Assembly (NCBI RefSeq): GCF_003056725.1
Contig: NZ_QBKZ01000025.1
Span: 45,566 to 82,245 of the forward strand
Direction: 5' to 3'
DNA from: Mangrovicoccus ximenensis
GTDB lineage: Bacteria; Pseudomonadota; Alphaproteobacteria; Rhodobacterales; Rhodobacteraceae
Length of the DNA: 36,680 bases
The notes beneath the pieces were generated by a model, which had not been told where the DNA came from, did no database searches, and was given only the letters and a program-made list of their open reading frames with translations. How positions within the stretch are numbered: the stretch's first letter is position 1; the number at the start of each line of letters is the position of its first letter. The translations under genes were made by a program, and so were the position numbers. This document shows positions 1-9,672 of the stretch, in pieces.

Positions 1-800
<800 letters not shown>

Positions 801-1437
801 GTGCGCGTCGCCTGGGCCGCCCTGACGACAGGCGGGCGGTACTGGAGCGATGCGCTGAGCAGGCTGCAGCCCGGCGTGAGGCGGACCGGGAAGGGTTCCG
901 CGAACGGCACGGAGATGGACCGGCGTCCGGCGGGGAGCTTGGCCCCGGAGTGCCGATGCGCGGATGAGACGCCGGACGCATGGCGTCCCATCTTGGCCAG
1001 GGAAGGACGAATGATCCGGGCAAAGACCGGATGCATGGTAAGCGGTGCATCGCTTCCCCAGAATCGATCTTTTGCGAAGCGAGCTAGCTGCTAGATTCGT
1101 TCTGCTCGCGACTGCGGGGAATCGGATGCGCTCGATTTTGCGTGCCACGTTCTTTGATAATTTACAGTAAGTTATGGACGAGGGATGCGCCGCGGACGCG
1201 TCTGCGCCTTGTGCGGTGCTCGTGTCGCGGGCATCCCTCATGCGGCTTTTTCCGCATGCCTGTCGCCGCGGCTTCCGGAGCCACAGCCGCCCTGATCGAA
1301 AATACGGCCTTCCAAAGTCGGCTTCTGCCGACGCAACATCAGGAGTCGAAGCCAGCGGCCTCACGGTCGTATGCATACGAGATTTCTGGCCTGGGCCCGT
1401 GCCTGCTATCTGTGTCGAAGAAGAGCATGAGGCACGG
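801..1437. other. Stretch without a recognisable gene
   Basis: I see no coding sequence I can support here. The left half is GC-rich with overlapping open frames typical of high-GC noncoding DNA. The right half (about 1080-1175) is less GC-rich and leads into a strong hairpin annotated separately. Confidence 0.5.
1180..1258 (+). other. Strong two-hairpin structure, possible RNA element or terminator
   Basis: A 9-base arm GAGGGATGC (1180-1188) pairs perfectly with GCATCCCTC (1231-1239). The stem can extend inward by CCGCG/CGCGG across a single bulged G. It is followed immediately by a second hairpin, CATGCGG (1239-1245), loop CTTTTT, CCGCATG (1252-1258). The less GC-rich segment just upstream (TTGATAATTTACAG, about 1154-1167) could hold a promoter, but no well-spaced -35/-10 pair is convincing. 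It could be a small structured RNA, a leader or an orphan terminator. No known RNA family is recognised. Confidence 0.4.
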
Positions 1438-1620
1438 TCATTCCTGAAGGCTCGTCGGCAGTTGCACGATCGAAATGCCGGAGCTGTCCGCTAGGTCAAT
1501 CGCGGGAAATCGTTCGCCAAAGTTCAGGATGGGTACACCGTGCTTCGCGGAACGGATCATGACCGCATGGCATCCCGAGAACATGGTCCTCGGCCAGCAC
1601 TTTTGGCGCGGCAGGATCAT
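1438..1620 (-). pseudogene. C-terminal fragment of an unidentified protein
   Basis: The minus strand encodes about 60 residues ending at a TGA, with a protein-like composition unlike the surrounding noise: PRTMFSGCHAVMIRSAKHGV, then PILNFGERFPAIDLADS and a final VQLPTSLQE. There is no credible start; the apparent first methionine sits inside a hairpin (1606-1632). The pattern 'AVM.RS..HGVPIL.F' faintly recalls the C-terminus of CpaE/MinD-like ATPases of pilus assembly, but this is a weak resemblance and no nucleotide-binding motif is present. It is best treated as a short orphan C-terminus of unknown family. Confidence 0.35.
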
Positions 1621-1632
1621 TTCCTGCCGCGC
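1606..1632. other. Perfect 11-bp inverted repeat
   Basis: GCGCGGCAGGA (1606-1616) and TCCTGCCGCGC (1622-1632) form a perfect 11-bp stem with a 5-base loop. No U-run follows on either strand, so it is not a classical intrinsic terminator. It lies downstream of the minus-strand TAXI/coxS block and could end transcription from it, or mark a rearrangement point. Confidence 0.5.
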
Positions 1633-1746
1633 TGACTTCAGACTCTCCGCTGAGCTGAAAATCTGCAGTTTATGTTAGGTTAACTGCCTCTCCATGGCAG
1701 TGCGTCGGAGCATTCCAGGGGGCCTTGTTGCGCAAATCGAGGGGAT

Positions 1747-2735
1747 TCATCTTGATGTCCAATGCCTTCCCGGCGCAGCCGGCCGGGCAAGGGTGCAGCT
1801 TTGCGGGCAGCCTGCCGGCCTGCGCCGGGCCCGGCCGCCTGCCGCTCGGTTTGCCGGAACGGGCAGCAGGCCCGTCTCCTCCAGATAGCCGCGGATGCCC
1901 GGATAGAGCGGCGCGGACATTCCCTCGCCGAGCATCTGCTCCGCTCCGAATTCGGAGAAGGCCGGATGCCGCGCGCGGAATTCCGGGAGATTGCCCGAGA
2001 TCGCCCCGACGAGGTCGCGGACAACCCGCGGCGGCACGCGGGACGAGGTCACCAGCCCGGCGGCGAGCGCGAAGCCCGGAACCGGCGCGGCCTGTCCGGG
2101 ATAGGTCCCCGCCGGGATCGAATACGGGAAATAGGCAGGATGCGCGTCGACCAGCGCGCGGAGGTCCTCCGCCTCGGCGGGCACCAGCACCGCGCCGCAG
2201 GCGGACATCATCTCCTCGACCAGAAGGTTGGGATGCGCGATGATGACGAGCGCGGCGTCGATCTCGCCCTCGCAGAGCTCCGTTGGCAGGTCGAGCCAGC
2301 CGAGATCGGACAGATGGGCGAAATCCCCGCCGCTCCAGCCCATGGCCTCCAGGACGACCTCGGCCGTTGCCCGGCTGCCCGAGCCGGCTGGGCCGATATT
2401 GACCCGCTTGCCCGCGAGATCGGACAGCCGGACGATGCCGCTCTGCGGGCGGGCCACGACGGTGAAGGGTTCCGGGAAGAGCGACAGCACCGAGCGCAGC
2501 TCCCGGTCGGGTCCGAAGCCCTCGAAGGGACCCGTTCCCGCGGCAGCGGCCTGCTGCCAGTCGGATTGCACGATGGCGAACTGCACCGCCCCGGTGCGCA
2601 GGGCGCGCAGGTTGTCGATCGAGCCGCCCGACGGCTCCGCCACGCAGCGCAGGCCGCTCTGCCAGCGGCGGGCATTGGCGAGGCCGCAGATCGTTCCGCC
2701 GGCATAGTAGTAGACCCCGCCGCGCGAGGCGGTGG
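1747..2735 (-). pseudogene. TAXI-family TRAP transporter solute-binding protein, N-terminus missing
   Basis: TAXI proteins are periplasmic substrate-binding components of TRAP uptake systems. The minus strand carries nearly the whole mature domain: GGVYYYAGGTICGLAN, RCVAEPSGGSIDNLRALRTG, FAIVQSDWQQAAAAGTGPF, LFPEPFTVVARPQSGI, LAGKRVNIGPAGSGSRATAE, then IIAHPNLLVEEMMSACG and a C-terminal SAPLYPGIRGYLEETG. Order and spacing match the family. The signal peptide and first residues are absent: homology begins near 2715-2735 directly after the CoxS sequence in another frame. The C-terminus is native to about 1860; the frame then runs on to a stop at 1747 through unrelated residues. Without an export signal it cannot work as a binding protein. 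Its usual partner, a fused TRAP permease, is not next to it. Confidence 0.88.
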
Positions 2736-3238
2736 CAACTGCCGATCTGCGGGCGGCGCTCCGGCGCGGCGGGGCGGACATGCGGCCCTTCGGCCAGCAC
2801 CGCGCGGATCGCCGCGACGATGCCCATGTAGCCGGTGCAGCGGCAGAGATTGCCGGACAGTTCCTCGCGGATCCGCGCCTCGTCGGCATCGGGCAGGCGG
2901 GTGACGATGTCATAGCCCGTGGCCAGCATCCCCGGCGTGCAGAAGCCGCATTGCAGCCCGTGATGTTCCTTGAAGGCCGCGCGCAGCCGCGCCATCAACG
3001 GGTCGCCGCGGAAATCTTCCAGCGTCCGGATCTCGGCGCCGCCGCAGGATGCCGCATAGGTGATGCAGCTGCGCACGGGCTTGCCGTCCTTGACCAGCGT
3101 GCAGGCGCCGCAGACGCCGTGCTCGCAGCCCAGATGCGTGGCGGTCAGCCCCATGTCTTCGCGCAGGAAATCCGCCAGATGGGTGCGCGCCTCGCCCTCG
3201 AAGCGGACCTGCTGGCCGTTGACGGTGAAGGCGGTCAT
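2736..3238 (-). pseudogene. CoxS-type [2Fe-2S] subunit of a molybdenum hydroxylase, 3' end replaced
   Basis: This is the small iron-sulfur subunit of the CO dehydrogenase/xanthine oxidase family, passing electrons from the molybdenum centre to FAD. The ATG at 3238 overlaps the stop of the upstream medium subunit (ATGA), as usual for coxM-coxS operons. Both clusters are intact: plant-type cluster cysteines C38, C43, C46, C58 (LGCEHGVCGACTLV...SC) and the second cluster C97, C100, C132, C134 (LQCGFC and LCRCTGYMGI). About 160 residues are native, close to full length. The frame then passes into TAXI sequence read out of phase, so the native stop is lost and a junk tail of some 360 residues would be made. 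The catalytic large subunit, normally adjacent, is missing. Confidence 0.85.
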
Positions 3239-3785
3239 GCGGCGGCTCCGGACTTGAGGGCGTCGAGCGCGCGGATCGTGGCGGTGGCCTGCAGCGCGCG
3301 GCGTTCGGGGGAGAGGAAGGGCAGGGCGGCCTCGACGGCTCCGCGCGGATCGGCGGTGCCCTCGATCAATCCTTGCGGGTCGGGCAGCGCGACCGGCGCG
3401 CGTTCGATGGCAGCGGCGAGGACGCGGTAGTCGCCCTTTTCGGGATCGGCGAGCACGCAGGCCGAGGCCTTGGCGAATTCGCCCGTCTTGCGGCAGAACT
3501 TCCAGTAGGACCAGCGCGCCTGCGGGCTGCGGCGGGGCACGCGGAGGGCGGTGATGATTTCGCCCGGCTCCAGCGCAGTGGAGAGCGCGCCGGTGACGAA
3601 CTCCGCCATCGGCAGCTCGCGGGGGCCTTGCGGACCGAGGATGCGGACGGAGGCGCCCAGTCCGGTCATCGTCGCCACCCAGTCGGCGGCCGGGTCGGCA
3701 TGGGCGATCGAGCCGCCGATCGTCGCTTGCCGCTCATTCCTCAACCGCTTCACGGCACTCGGCATCCCGATGACCGTGGCCCTAG
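3235..3785 (-). pseudogene. CoxM-type FAD-binding subunit, C-terminal half
   Basis: This is the medium flavoprotein subunit of a CO dehydrogenase-like molybdenum hydroxylase. Present are the second FAD-binding motif ATIGGSIAHADPAAD, the region LEPGEIITALRVP, WSYWKFCRKTGEFAKASACV and the C-terminal four-helix domain up to LDALKSGAAA and the stop at 3235, which overlaps coxS. The N-terminal FAD domain with the usual (A/V)GGQSL motif is missing. Native sequence fades near 3740-3785, and upstream residues are not recognisable. Together with coxS this is an operon remnant that has lost both flanks. Confidence 0.85.
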
Positions 3786-4407
3786 GATAAGTGTGTCCGG
3801 GGAAAGGAGAACTGCGGTCATCAGTTGATTTGCGCAACAGCGCCTCCTCGGAAAGGTTCACCGGTTGGCCAGGGCATCTCTTGCTGCGGTACGGACCGTG
3901 GCGGCGGCCAGGCATGGGCAATCCGGCCGGGCCTGCGGCTTGGCGTTGCGCCGTGTCCGGCAGGGCCCTCCGCGCCAAGCGCCTCCGGTCTGCGTTTTCC
4001 GGGCATTCCGCCCGCGCGATGGCCTGTGGAGGTTCCGAGGTCCGAGACCGCTGCGGGCCATTCCGTCGGAGTGCCGCCCCCGGATCGCAGGCGGCCGCCC
4101 GCCGCGACGGCCATCGGCACCCGGGGCGGGGGGCGGAGGACCGCTCCGTCCAATGCAACAAAAACATTATTCTAAATGGAAAGCGTCGATCGCTGAGCAA
4201 ATCTCCATGCGAAGCTTTCTTTTCGGCCTGTGCGGGGGCCTGAGTTCCCGGACCTGCTCCGCTTTTGCCGTTCCGATCCGCCTCTGCCAAATGACTTGCG
4301 ATCCCGGCGGCGCCTGCCGGCATGGCGTCACCATGGCGGCGGACAAGCACGACAGGACATTTGCCGCGGGAAACGAATGGGACTGGTCCGCCATCGGAAA
4401 CCGCCCG
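3786..4407. other. Stretch without a recognisable gene
   Basis: The sequence is GC-rich and open in several frames, but no homology is apparent. One AT-richer patch around 4145-4215 (ACAAAAACATTATTCTAAATGG) stands out and may be an old promoter region. Nothing coding can be tied to it. Confidence 0.5.
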
Positions 4408-5388
4408 TCATCCAGCTCGCCGATCTGTCCCGAAGGGGCCTCTTTCTGCACCTCCGTTCCTGGCGGAGGGACGGGGCAGGCAGGTCAGCTGGGGGCAAAA
4501 ATGGGTCGGCGCTCCATGCCCCGGGCGGGGCGCCGCTGCTGCCGGGCTGGGCTCCGGAACGGGATGAACCGATCCCCCAGCGGCATGCCGGGCGATCTCG
4601 CGGCCGGCGGTGGCCTCGCGTGGTCCCCGCTCATTGCCCGAGGCGGTGCGACGCTCTTCCATCGCGGAACTGCGGCGGGCATCGCCGCTGACGGGACTTG
4701 CGTTGCCGCGGCCGCGCGACAGCAGCAGATGCGGACCGGTGCGCAGCGCAGCCTCTCCGGCGGCATTGGCGAAGGCAAGCCGGCCGTCCGGAGCAGTGAT
4801 CGCGACCGGCAGGGAAAGCGCATCCAGGCCTTCCCGCAGGAGCGCGGCCCGGGCCTCGCCCTCGATCAGCTTGCGCCGCAGCGCCATGGCCCGGCACAGA
4901 TGGCCTGCCAGCATGGACGCCGTCCCGAATTCGTCCCGCGAATGCGCGCCGAGCGAGGCCGGGCGCGCGATCCACACGGACGAGACCAAGCCTGCCTGGC
5001 GCGCGAGATTGACCCCGATCACGTGGTCCAGACCGGCTGGCTTCCAGACTTCGTTGTAGAGGCCCGACCGGCGGACCTCTCCGGCCTCCAGCAGCCCGTC
5101 CCCCGGTATCGGGGCGCCGATCCGGAGCTGCGCCGTCCTCGCCACGAGCGGATTGCGCTCTGCATGGTGCTGCATCGGCATGTCGAAAACCGGGTCGATC
5201 CCATGCGTGATCTCCACGCAGCCGCCGCCCAGCTCGCGATGGCAGAAGATCGCGCTGGCATTGCCGGTCGCCCGCACGAGGAGCGCCAGAAGCCGGGGAA
5301 TGGCATCCGGTTCAAGGGCAATCCCGTAAATGTCGCCGATCAGCTCATGGGCCCGGGCATCTGCGCCAGGCATTCGGAAACTGGCCAT
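4408..5388 (-). pseudogene. LuxR/PAS-type transcriptional regulator, decayed C-terminus
   Basis: The N-terminal 220 or so residues resemble LuxR-family regulators with a PAS-like sensory region: an opening helix (HELIGDIYGIALEPDAIP), GNASAIFCHRELGGGCVEIT, HAERNPLVARTAQLR, VIGVNLARQAGLVSSVWIAR, a helix (MLAGHLCRAMALRRKLIEGE) and a PAS-like LPVAITAPDGRLAFANAAGE. The ATG at 5388 is chosen because the preceding minus-strand GGAAAGGCAG offers a modest ribosome-binding site and family-like sequence starts there. After about position 4740 the residues lose family character, and the helix-turn-helix that should bind DNA is absent. It is therefore a non-functional remnant, with the break or frameshift near 4740. 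The target genes are unknown. Confidence 0.7.
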
Positions 5389-5717
5389 TTGTCGCTGCCT
5401 TTCCGGAACGGGGCCGGGACGCCGGGCGCCCGGAGAGCGGGAAAGTTGGCGGCACCATACATGAACCCGGGTGCGAAACGAAGCCCGGGATGCCCCGGGG
5501 CTTCGGCTGCACGCCATGCCGGTCACCTGTTCGGGTGATGCGCAGGCGGCAAGAGGCGGCCAGGCTTGGCGCAGCAGCGGCCATCCCGGAGACCTGACAT
5601 GCAGCCCGCGCCGTTCCGTCCCGCAATTGACCGGCCGCCGACCCGGCTCCGCCGGACACCGGCTTCCGCCGTCCCGGTCCCGCGCCGGGCAGTCAGCCGC
5701 ACTGCAGGGGTAATGGC
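5389..5717. other. Stretch without a recognisable gene
   Basis: It lies between the LuxR-type start and the integrase piece. It is GC-rich with no readable protein; the upstream region of the regulator would lie at its left end. Confidence 0.45.
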
Positions 5718-6308
5718 GAGGCGCTTACGACCTTCCGTGAGAAAGCGACGACCATTGAGCGGCTCATCTTCGAGATTGGTGTCGGTACGGTGCAGCGGCC
5801 CGGGGATTGGGTCGATTTCACCTGGTCGGACTTTGATGGGGAGACGCTGGCAGTTCAGCAGAACAAGACGGGCTATGCACTTCAGCTGCCTTGCACATCG
5901 GAGCTGCAGGCCGCGCTGCTCGACGCTCAGGCTCGGTTTGAGAGTGGTGCCGCGGAAGGGCCGATCCTGCGCACACAGACAGGCGGCAAGATGAGCTACC
6001 GATACATGGCCCAGATCATGCTCATGGCGCGGCGGCGCATGCAGCTGGAGCAGTTTGACCTGCACGCTCTGCGCTATCGCGGAATCAAGGAGTTGGCCTG
6101 GGCAGGTTGCTCTGACGACGAGATCAAATCTTTCAGCGGCCACGCGACGGACGCCATGGTCCGGAAATATGCCGGTGAGGCGCGCCAGATCATGCGGGCG
6201 CGGCAGGCGTCAGAGAAGCGAAATGACACCAGGAACGAACGGGGATCAGAAAAAGAACCTGATACCCATAGTGATACCCCTAAGAAGAGGAACCAGCTAT
6301 GTCATTGA
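5718..6308 (+). pseudogene. Tyrosine-recombinase integrase, C-terminal catalytic domain
   Basis: Integrases of this family cut and rejoin DNA at attachment sites. The catalytic domain is nearly complete: box I arginine in GVGTVQRPGDWVDFTWSD, the beta-hairpin lysine in VQQNKTGYALQLP, HALRYRG (H-x-x-R), the GHAT histidine and the KYA tyrosine (about 6165-6175). The N-terminal arm-binding and core-binding domains are missing, and the frame simply emerges from unreadable sequence near 5718. GTG at 5790 is the first start-like codon but lies after box I. The gene ends 6 bp from the 3' end of tRNA-Cys, the classical position of an element integrated in a tRNA gene. Base composition is less GC-rich than the neighbours, fitting a mobile origin. 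No other element genes remain beside it. Confidence 0.85.
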
Positions 6309-6314
6309 AGATAT

Positions 6315-6388
6315 TGGAGGCGAGTACCGGAATCGAACCGGTGTACACGGATTTGCAATCCGCTGCGTCACCACTCCGCCAACTCGCC
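6315..6388 (-). tRNA. tRNA-Cys (anticodon GCA)
   Basis: On the minus strand the gene begins GGCGAGTTGGCGG at 6388 and ends ...ACTCGCC, T, CCA at 6315. The acceptor stem GGCGAGT/ACTCGCC pairs perfectly, the anticodon loop reads GATTGCAAATC with GCA at its centre, and the T-arm is CCGGTTCGATTCCGG. The CCA is encoded. An integrase remnant abuts its 3' end, so this tRNA was probably an attachment site. Confidence 0.95.
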
Positions 6389-6685
6389 TAGGGCTCTGAT
6401 TGCCCGTGGTGTTCGCGGCTTCTACACTGCGGAAACAGAGGGTGCAAGAGGCGATGTTCGATCGATAGATCTTTCAGTTCCTGGCCGCTGTCCCCTCGCC
6501 GAGAGGGAGGTATTGTTGTCATCGGGTTCCAATCTGCAAGTATGCATCGAGGCGGGCGGGGCTGGATGGCGAGTGCCCTGTTCGCCTGAACGCAAGGCAG
6601 GGTTTCTCGCGAAGATGCTGCCGCTGAACAATGATCCATTTCGAGCCATCGGGAGCTATGGCTGAAAATGGGTGATGGGGCCTGA
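6389..6685. other. Stretch upstream of tRNA-Cys with no recognisable gene
   Basis: It is moderately GC-rich. It must contain the tRNA-Cys promoter, on the minus strand reading left, but no clear -35/-10 pair was picked out. It ends at the start of the methyltransferase frame. Confidence 0.45.
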
Positions 6686-6730
6686 GCCGACACGGCGGCG
6701 GCGGGCACCGACGAGACGGCGCAGCGCGCG

Positions 6731-7621
6731 GTGCACCAGGCCTGGACCGCGCTCGGGCAGCCGGTGAACCAGCTCCGGCTGGAGCTCAACAAATGGCCGA
6801 TGGTCGAGAGCATGCTGCGCCCGCAGATAAAGCGCCGCCGCCAGCCGCTGATCGAGGAGCACGACCGGCTGCCGCCGACCGCCGCCTCGCGCGAGGCGGT
6901 CTCGGACGTGCTCTTCGCCCAGCTCCACGAGCTGCTGAACTCCGTCAACCAGGATGCGGGCGCCCATGAGCACGGCTGTTTTCCGGACATCCCGCTGGCC
7001 CAGAGCCTGTTCCTGCGCGAAGTCCATGCCGCCAAGCGCTGCCTTGCGGTGCTCAAGCCCGGCGAGCGGACGCGGTTTCTCGATGTCGGCTGCGGCGCCG
7101 GCCTGAAGGTGATCTCGGCCGCGCCCTATTTCGACCGCTGTGCCGGGCTGGAATACGATCCCGGCTATGCCGCTCTGGCTGCGCAGCTTTTCCGCGCGCT
7201 GCCGCATGACCGCTGCCGCGCGATCCAGGGCGACGCGCTGGCCTGGGAGCGCTACGGCGATCACGACGTGATCTACTTCTTCCGTCCGATGCGCGACGAT
7301 GCGCTGCTGGCGCAGATGGAGCGCCGGATCGCGGCGCAGGTGCCGCCCGGCACCCTGCTGATCGCGCCCTACACCATCTTCGGCCGCCGCGCCGCGGAAC
7401 TGGGCTGCGCCCATGTCGCAGGGCATGTCTGGCTGGCCGGGCGCAGCGAGGCCGAGGCCGCACGGCTCAGGCGCGAGGCCGAACTGATCGGCACCGACGT
7501 GCTCAGGACCGGCGAGGCGAACATCCCGCTGGTCTGGGATCCGCTGGTCCGGGCGTCGCGGCTGCGCGGCTACGAAGCCACGCTGCGGGCCCGCCCGCCG
7601 CTGAAGGACGAAAATTCCTGA
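6731..7621 (+). CDS. Class I SAM-dependent methyltransferase, N-terminus probably truncated
   Basis: The protein has the Rossmann SAM-binding signature FLDVGCGAGLKVISAAPYF, an acidic residue ending strand 2 (CAGLEYDPGY), and RAIQGDALAW and DVIYFFRPMRDD for later motifs. Roughly the first 110 residues form a helical extension (VNQLRLELNKWPM, LFAQLHELLNSVNQDAG). The substrate is unknown. The only plausible start is GTG at 6731, without a convincing ribosome-binding site. Family-like sequence (GTDETAQRAVHQAWTALGQP) continues upstream to a stop at 6683-6685, so the true 5' end seems to have been lost at a junction near 6690. Downstream, a small unknown protein begins 32 bp later. Confidence 0.75.
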   Translation: MHQAWTALGQPVNQLRLELNKWPMVESMLRPQIKRRRQPLIEEHDRLPPTAASREAVSDVLFAQLHELLNSVNQDAGAHEHGCFPDIPLAQSLFLREVHAAKRCLAVLKPGERTRFLDVGCGAGLKVISAAPYFDRCAGLEYDPGYAALAAQLFRALPHDRCRAIQGDALAWERYGDHDVIYFFRPMRDDALLAQMERRIAAQVPPGTLLIAPYTIFGRRAAELGCAHVAGHVWLAGRSEAEAARLRREAELIGTDVLRTGEANIPLVWDPLVRASRLRGYEATLRARPPLKDENS

Positions 7622-7653
7622 TCCCGGCTGCGCCACGCAATTGAGCTAATGGG

Positions 7654-7974
7654 ATGAACTGCCTTCCCGCCAAACCGCGGAATCCGGCGCCGGGCGGCGG
7701 CTTCGCCACCGAGCGGCCGAACCTGACGGAGCGCGAGACCGCGCAGCTCGCCGCCCAGCTCGAAGCGGCACGGACGCAGCTCGCGGCGGAGGCAAAGCTG
7801 GTGCGGAGCATCTTCGGCATCGACGGACCGATCTACGGCACCGTCGATGGCCGCCTCGAATTGCGGCCGATCGACTATTACTGGGAAGGCCGGCCGCTCT
7901 TCGCGGCCCTGCCGGACGGCACGCGCCTGCTCTACCGGCAGAACGGGACTCCGATCCTGAACAAGGCCGTCTGA
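7654..7974 (+). CDS. Small protein of unknown function
   Basis: It encodes 106 residues. The middle is a charged helix (TERETAQLAAQLEAARTQLA), possibly coiled-coil, and the C-terminal half looks like a small beta domain (GPIYGTVDGRLELRPIDYYW, then LPDGTRLLYRQNGTPILNKA). No family is recognised. It follows the methyltransferase in the same direction after a short gap and may be co-transcribed. The start at 7654 lacks a good ribosome-binding site, so it may also be a C-terminal piece of a longer gene. The codon pattern is consistent with a real high-GC gene. Confidence 0.55.
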   Translation: MNCLPAKPRNPAPGGGFATERPNLTERETAQLAAQLEAARTQLAAEAKLVRSIFGIDGPIYGTVDGRLELRPIDYYWEGRPLFAALPDGTRLLYRQNGTPILNKAV

Positions 7975-8296
7975 CCGTCCCGGCCGCAGCTGCCGCCCCC
8001 CGGCGGATACCGCAGCCGCCGTGCAAGGAGAGGCTGCGCAAAGGCCCGCACGCCAGCCCCAGCACTGCAGGAGCCCCTCGGCGCCACCATCCGGCAGATG
8101 CCTTGCCAGGCGCCGCAGGCCGATGCCTTTCCGGCGCATCGGGGCCGGGCGCCACAGCCGCCATGCACGTCTCTGCTCGCAAGGCGTCTGGCGCAGCTCC
8201 GTCGGCCCTGTCCGCCACCTGCCTGAATGCGCCTGCTCGAAGACACCAGGCATGGCTCCGTCCGGACGAAGACCGCCTGCTCCGCCCCCTGCAAAC

Positions 8297-8385
8297 ACGC
8301 CATGCCACATCCGGCGCCGCGCGCGCCGGAACGGGACGGCCCTCACCCGCAACGTTCCGCTGTGCCGCCGCGCCCGCCATGCCAT
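8297..8385. repeat. Diverged direct repeat, copy A
   Basis: It starts CACGCCATG, then TCCGGCGCCG after five extra bases, and continues with GCCGGAACGGG. By eye about 70% of positions match copy B at 8570-8655. On the minus strand it reads EGRPVPARAAPDVAW, against EGWPVPAGTAPDMAW in copy B. Confidence 0.5.
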
Positions 8386-8569
8386 CGACATGGCCTGTCC
8401 GGAAAGCCCGCTGCAACGGCCCAGCTGCCCTTTCCCCAAGGATATCCCCCGCAGGAACAGGCTTGGGCCGACGGCAAACCGCCGCCTCGCTCCTGCGTCC
8501 CAGCCCAGGCATCACGACTGTCCGGCCGACCGTTCCTCCTTCAGCGCAACAGGATCGCGGAGCGGCGGC

Positions 8570-8655
8570 CACGCCATGTCCGGCGCCGTGCCAGCCGGAA
8601 CCGGCCAGCCTTCGAACGCCACCCCCGGCACGGCCGCTGCGACCGGCATGGCCCC
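8570..8655. repeat. Diverged direct repeat, copy B
   Basis: This is the partner of copy A. It begins CACGCCATG followed directly by TCCGGCGCCG and GCCGGAACCGG. It abuts the holC fragment. The unit is unidentified; the protein-level match on the minus strand suggests a decayed duplicated gene segment. Confidence 0.5.
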
Positions 8656-8689
8656 TGAACGGCGCCCCCGGGCGGCACCGCCTGCCTGA

Positions 8690-8895
8690 TGGCGATCGAT
8701 GCGGCCGAGGTCTCGGCCGAGGAGGCGGCGCGGATGGAGCGGGTCTGCATCCTGTTCGACGGCAATGACGAGATGCAGCTGACCGCGGCGCGCGGCCAGT
8801 GGCGGGCGCTGACCGGCGCGGGCACGGTGGCCGAATACTGGGCGCAGGATGACGGCCGCTGGGCGCGCCGGATGACCACCGCCCGCGAGGACTGA
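8690..8895 (+). pseudogene. holC: DNA polymerase III chi subunit, C-terminal fragment
   Basis: HolC links the clamp loader to single-strand binding protein at the replication fork. The 68 residues include MERVCILFDGNDEMQLTAAR, GQWRALTGAGTVAEYW and GRWARRMTT, which match the C-terminal half of alphaproteobacterial HolC. Intact proteins are about 150 residues, so the N-terminal half is missing. The leading residues AIDAAEVSAEEAA are also native, so the junction lies close to 8685. The ATG at 8689 is internal and not a true start. The usual neighbour, leucyl aminopeptidase pepA, is absent. Confidence 0.82.
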
Positions 8896-8934
8896 GCGCC
8901 CGCTTTCCGGCATTTAGGTTGACCAAAGGTAAAT

Positions 8935-8956
8935 GTCTGTGCCGGAAGACACAGAC
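8935..8956 (+). other. Short hairpin after holC
   Basis: GTCTGTG (8935-8941) and CACAGAC (8950-8956) form a 7-bp stem with an 8-base loop. There is no U-run. It may be a weak terminator for holC or part of the leader of the next gene. Confidence 0.35.
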
Positions 8957-9010
8957 TGTTAACCAGTTCCGCCCGATGCTGTCCGAGGTTGCGGATAGCG
9001 GAGGGCGCCC

Positions 9011-9672
9011 ATGGCGATCAGGACATCACTCATTTCCCTTGCCTTGGCGGCGGGGCTGGCGGCTCCGGCGGGCGCGGCCAGCCTTTTCGACATGGCCGGC
9101 GACGACGACTGCTTCGGCGGCTACGAGCCGGGCGCCTGCGCGGCGGACGCCTTCTCGGTCGAGCCTGCGGATTTCGACCGCTCGGATGCGTCCGACCCTG
9201 CTCCCACCGACCGCATGGCGCGGCACGGGACGGTGTCGCTGAGCTTCAGCCTGGCGCTCGGCGGGCTCGACGTGACCTCGGCCGATCTGGAAATCCGGAT
9301 CGCCGGGGTGAACAACTATATCGAGGCGGGCGGCGGCTGGACCGCCGCGCCGGGAGACGTGGCGCCGGGCATGGATATCGACCTGAACGGCAGCTTCGTC
9401 GGCTCGCATTACGAGGAAGTGGTCCAGGGATCGACGATCGCCGCACGCGCCATTTCGGTGCTGAATTTCAGCATCGATCCGTCGCTGGTGGCGGAGGGCG
9501 CCAACATCGTGACCTTCAAGCCGGAGGTCACGTTCAACCTGGGCAGCTTCGATTCATATGCGATCGACTACGCGAAGCTGTCGGTCGTGACGCAGGACCC
9601 CGCGCCGCAGGTGCCGCTTCCGGCGGCGGGGCTGCTGCTGCTCGGCGGGGCGGGGGCGCTGGCGGCGCTCGG
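9011..9672 (+). pseudogene. VPLPA-CTERM-type secreted protein lacking its last residues
   Basis: The protein has a clear signal peptide (MAIRTSLISLALAAGLAAPA-GA), a beta-rich domain of about 180 residues, and a C-terminal PQVPLPAAGLLLLGGAGALA, the VPLPA sorting segment with its transmembrane stretch. Such proteins are thought to be processed by exosortase-like systems. The family ends with a short basic tail (RRRR-like) after ALAAL. Here that tail is missing: after LAALG the sequence changes into KpsC read in another frame. The start at 9011 follows GGAGGG with suitable spacing. The substrate-specific role is unknown. Loss of the basic stop-transfer tail would probably disturb sorting. Confidence 0.8.

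Larger units (their letters stand above)
7975..8689. other. GC-rich stretch with an internal diverged repeat, no gene
   Basis: No gene is recognisable in either direction, although frames stay open for hundreds of bases. Two stretches about 270 bp apart resemble each other and are listed separately. This looks like long-decayed coding DNA. Confidence 0.5.
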
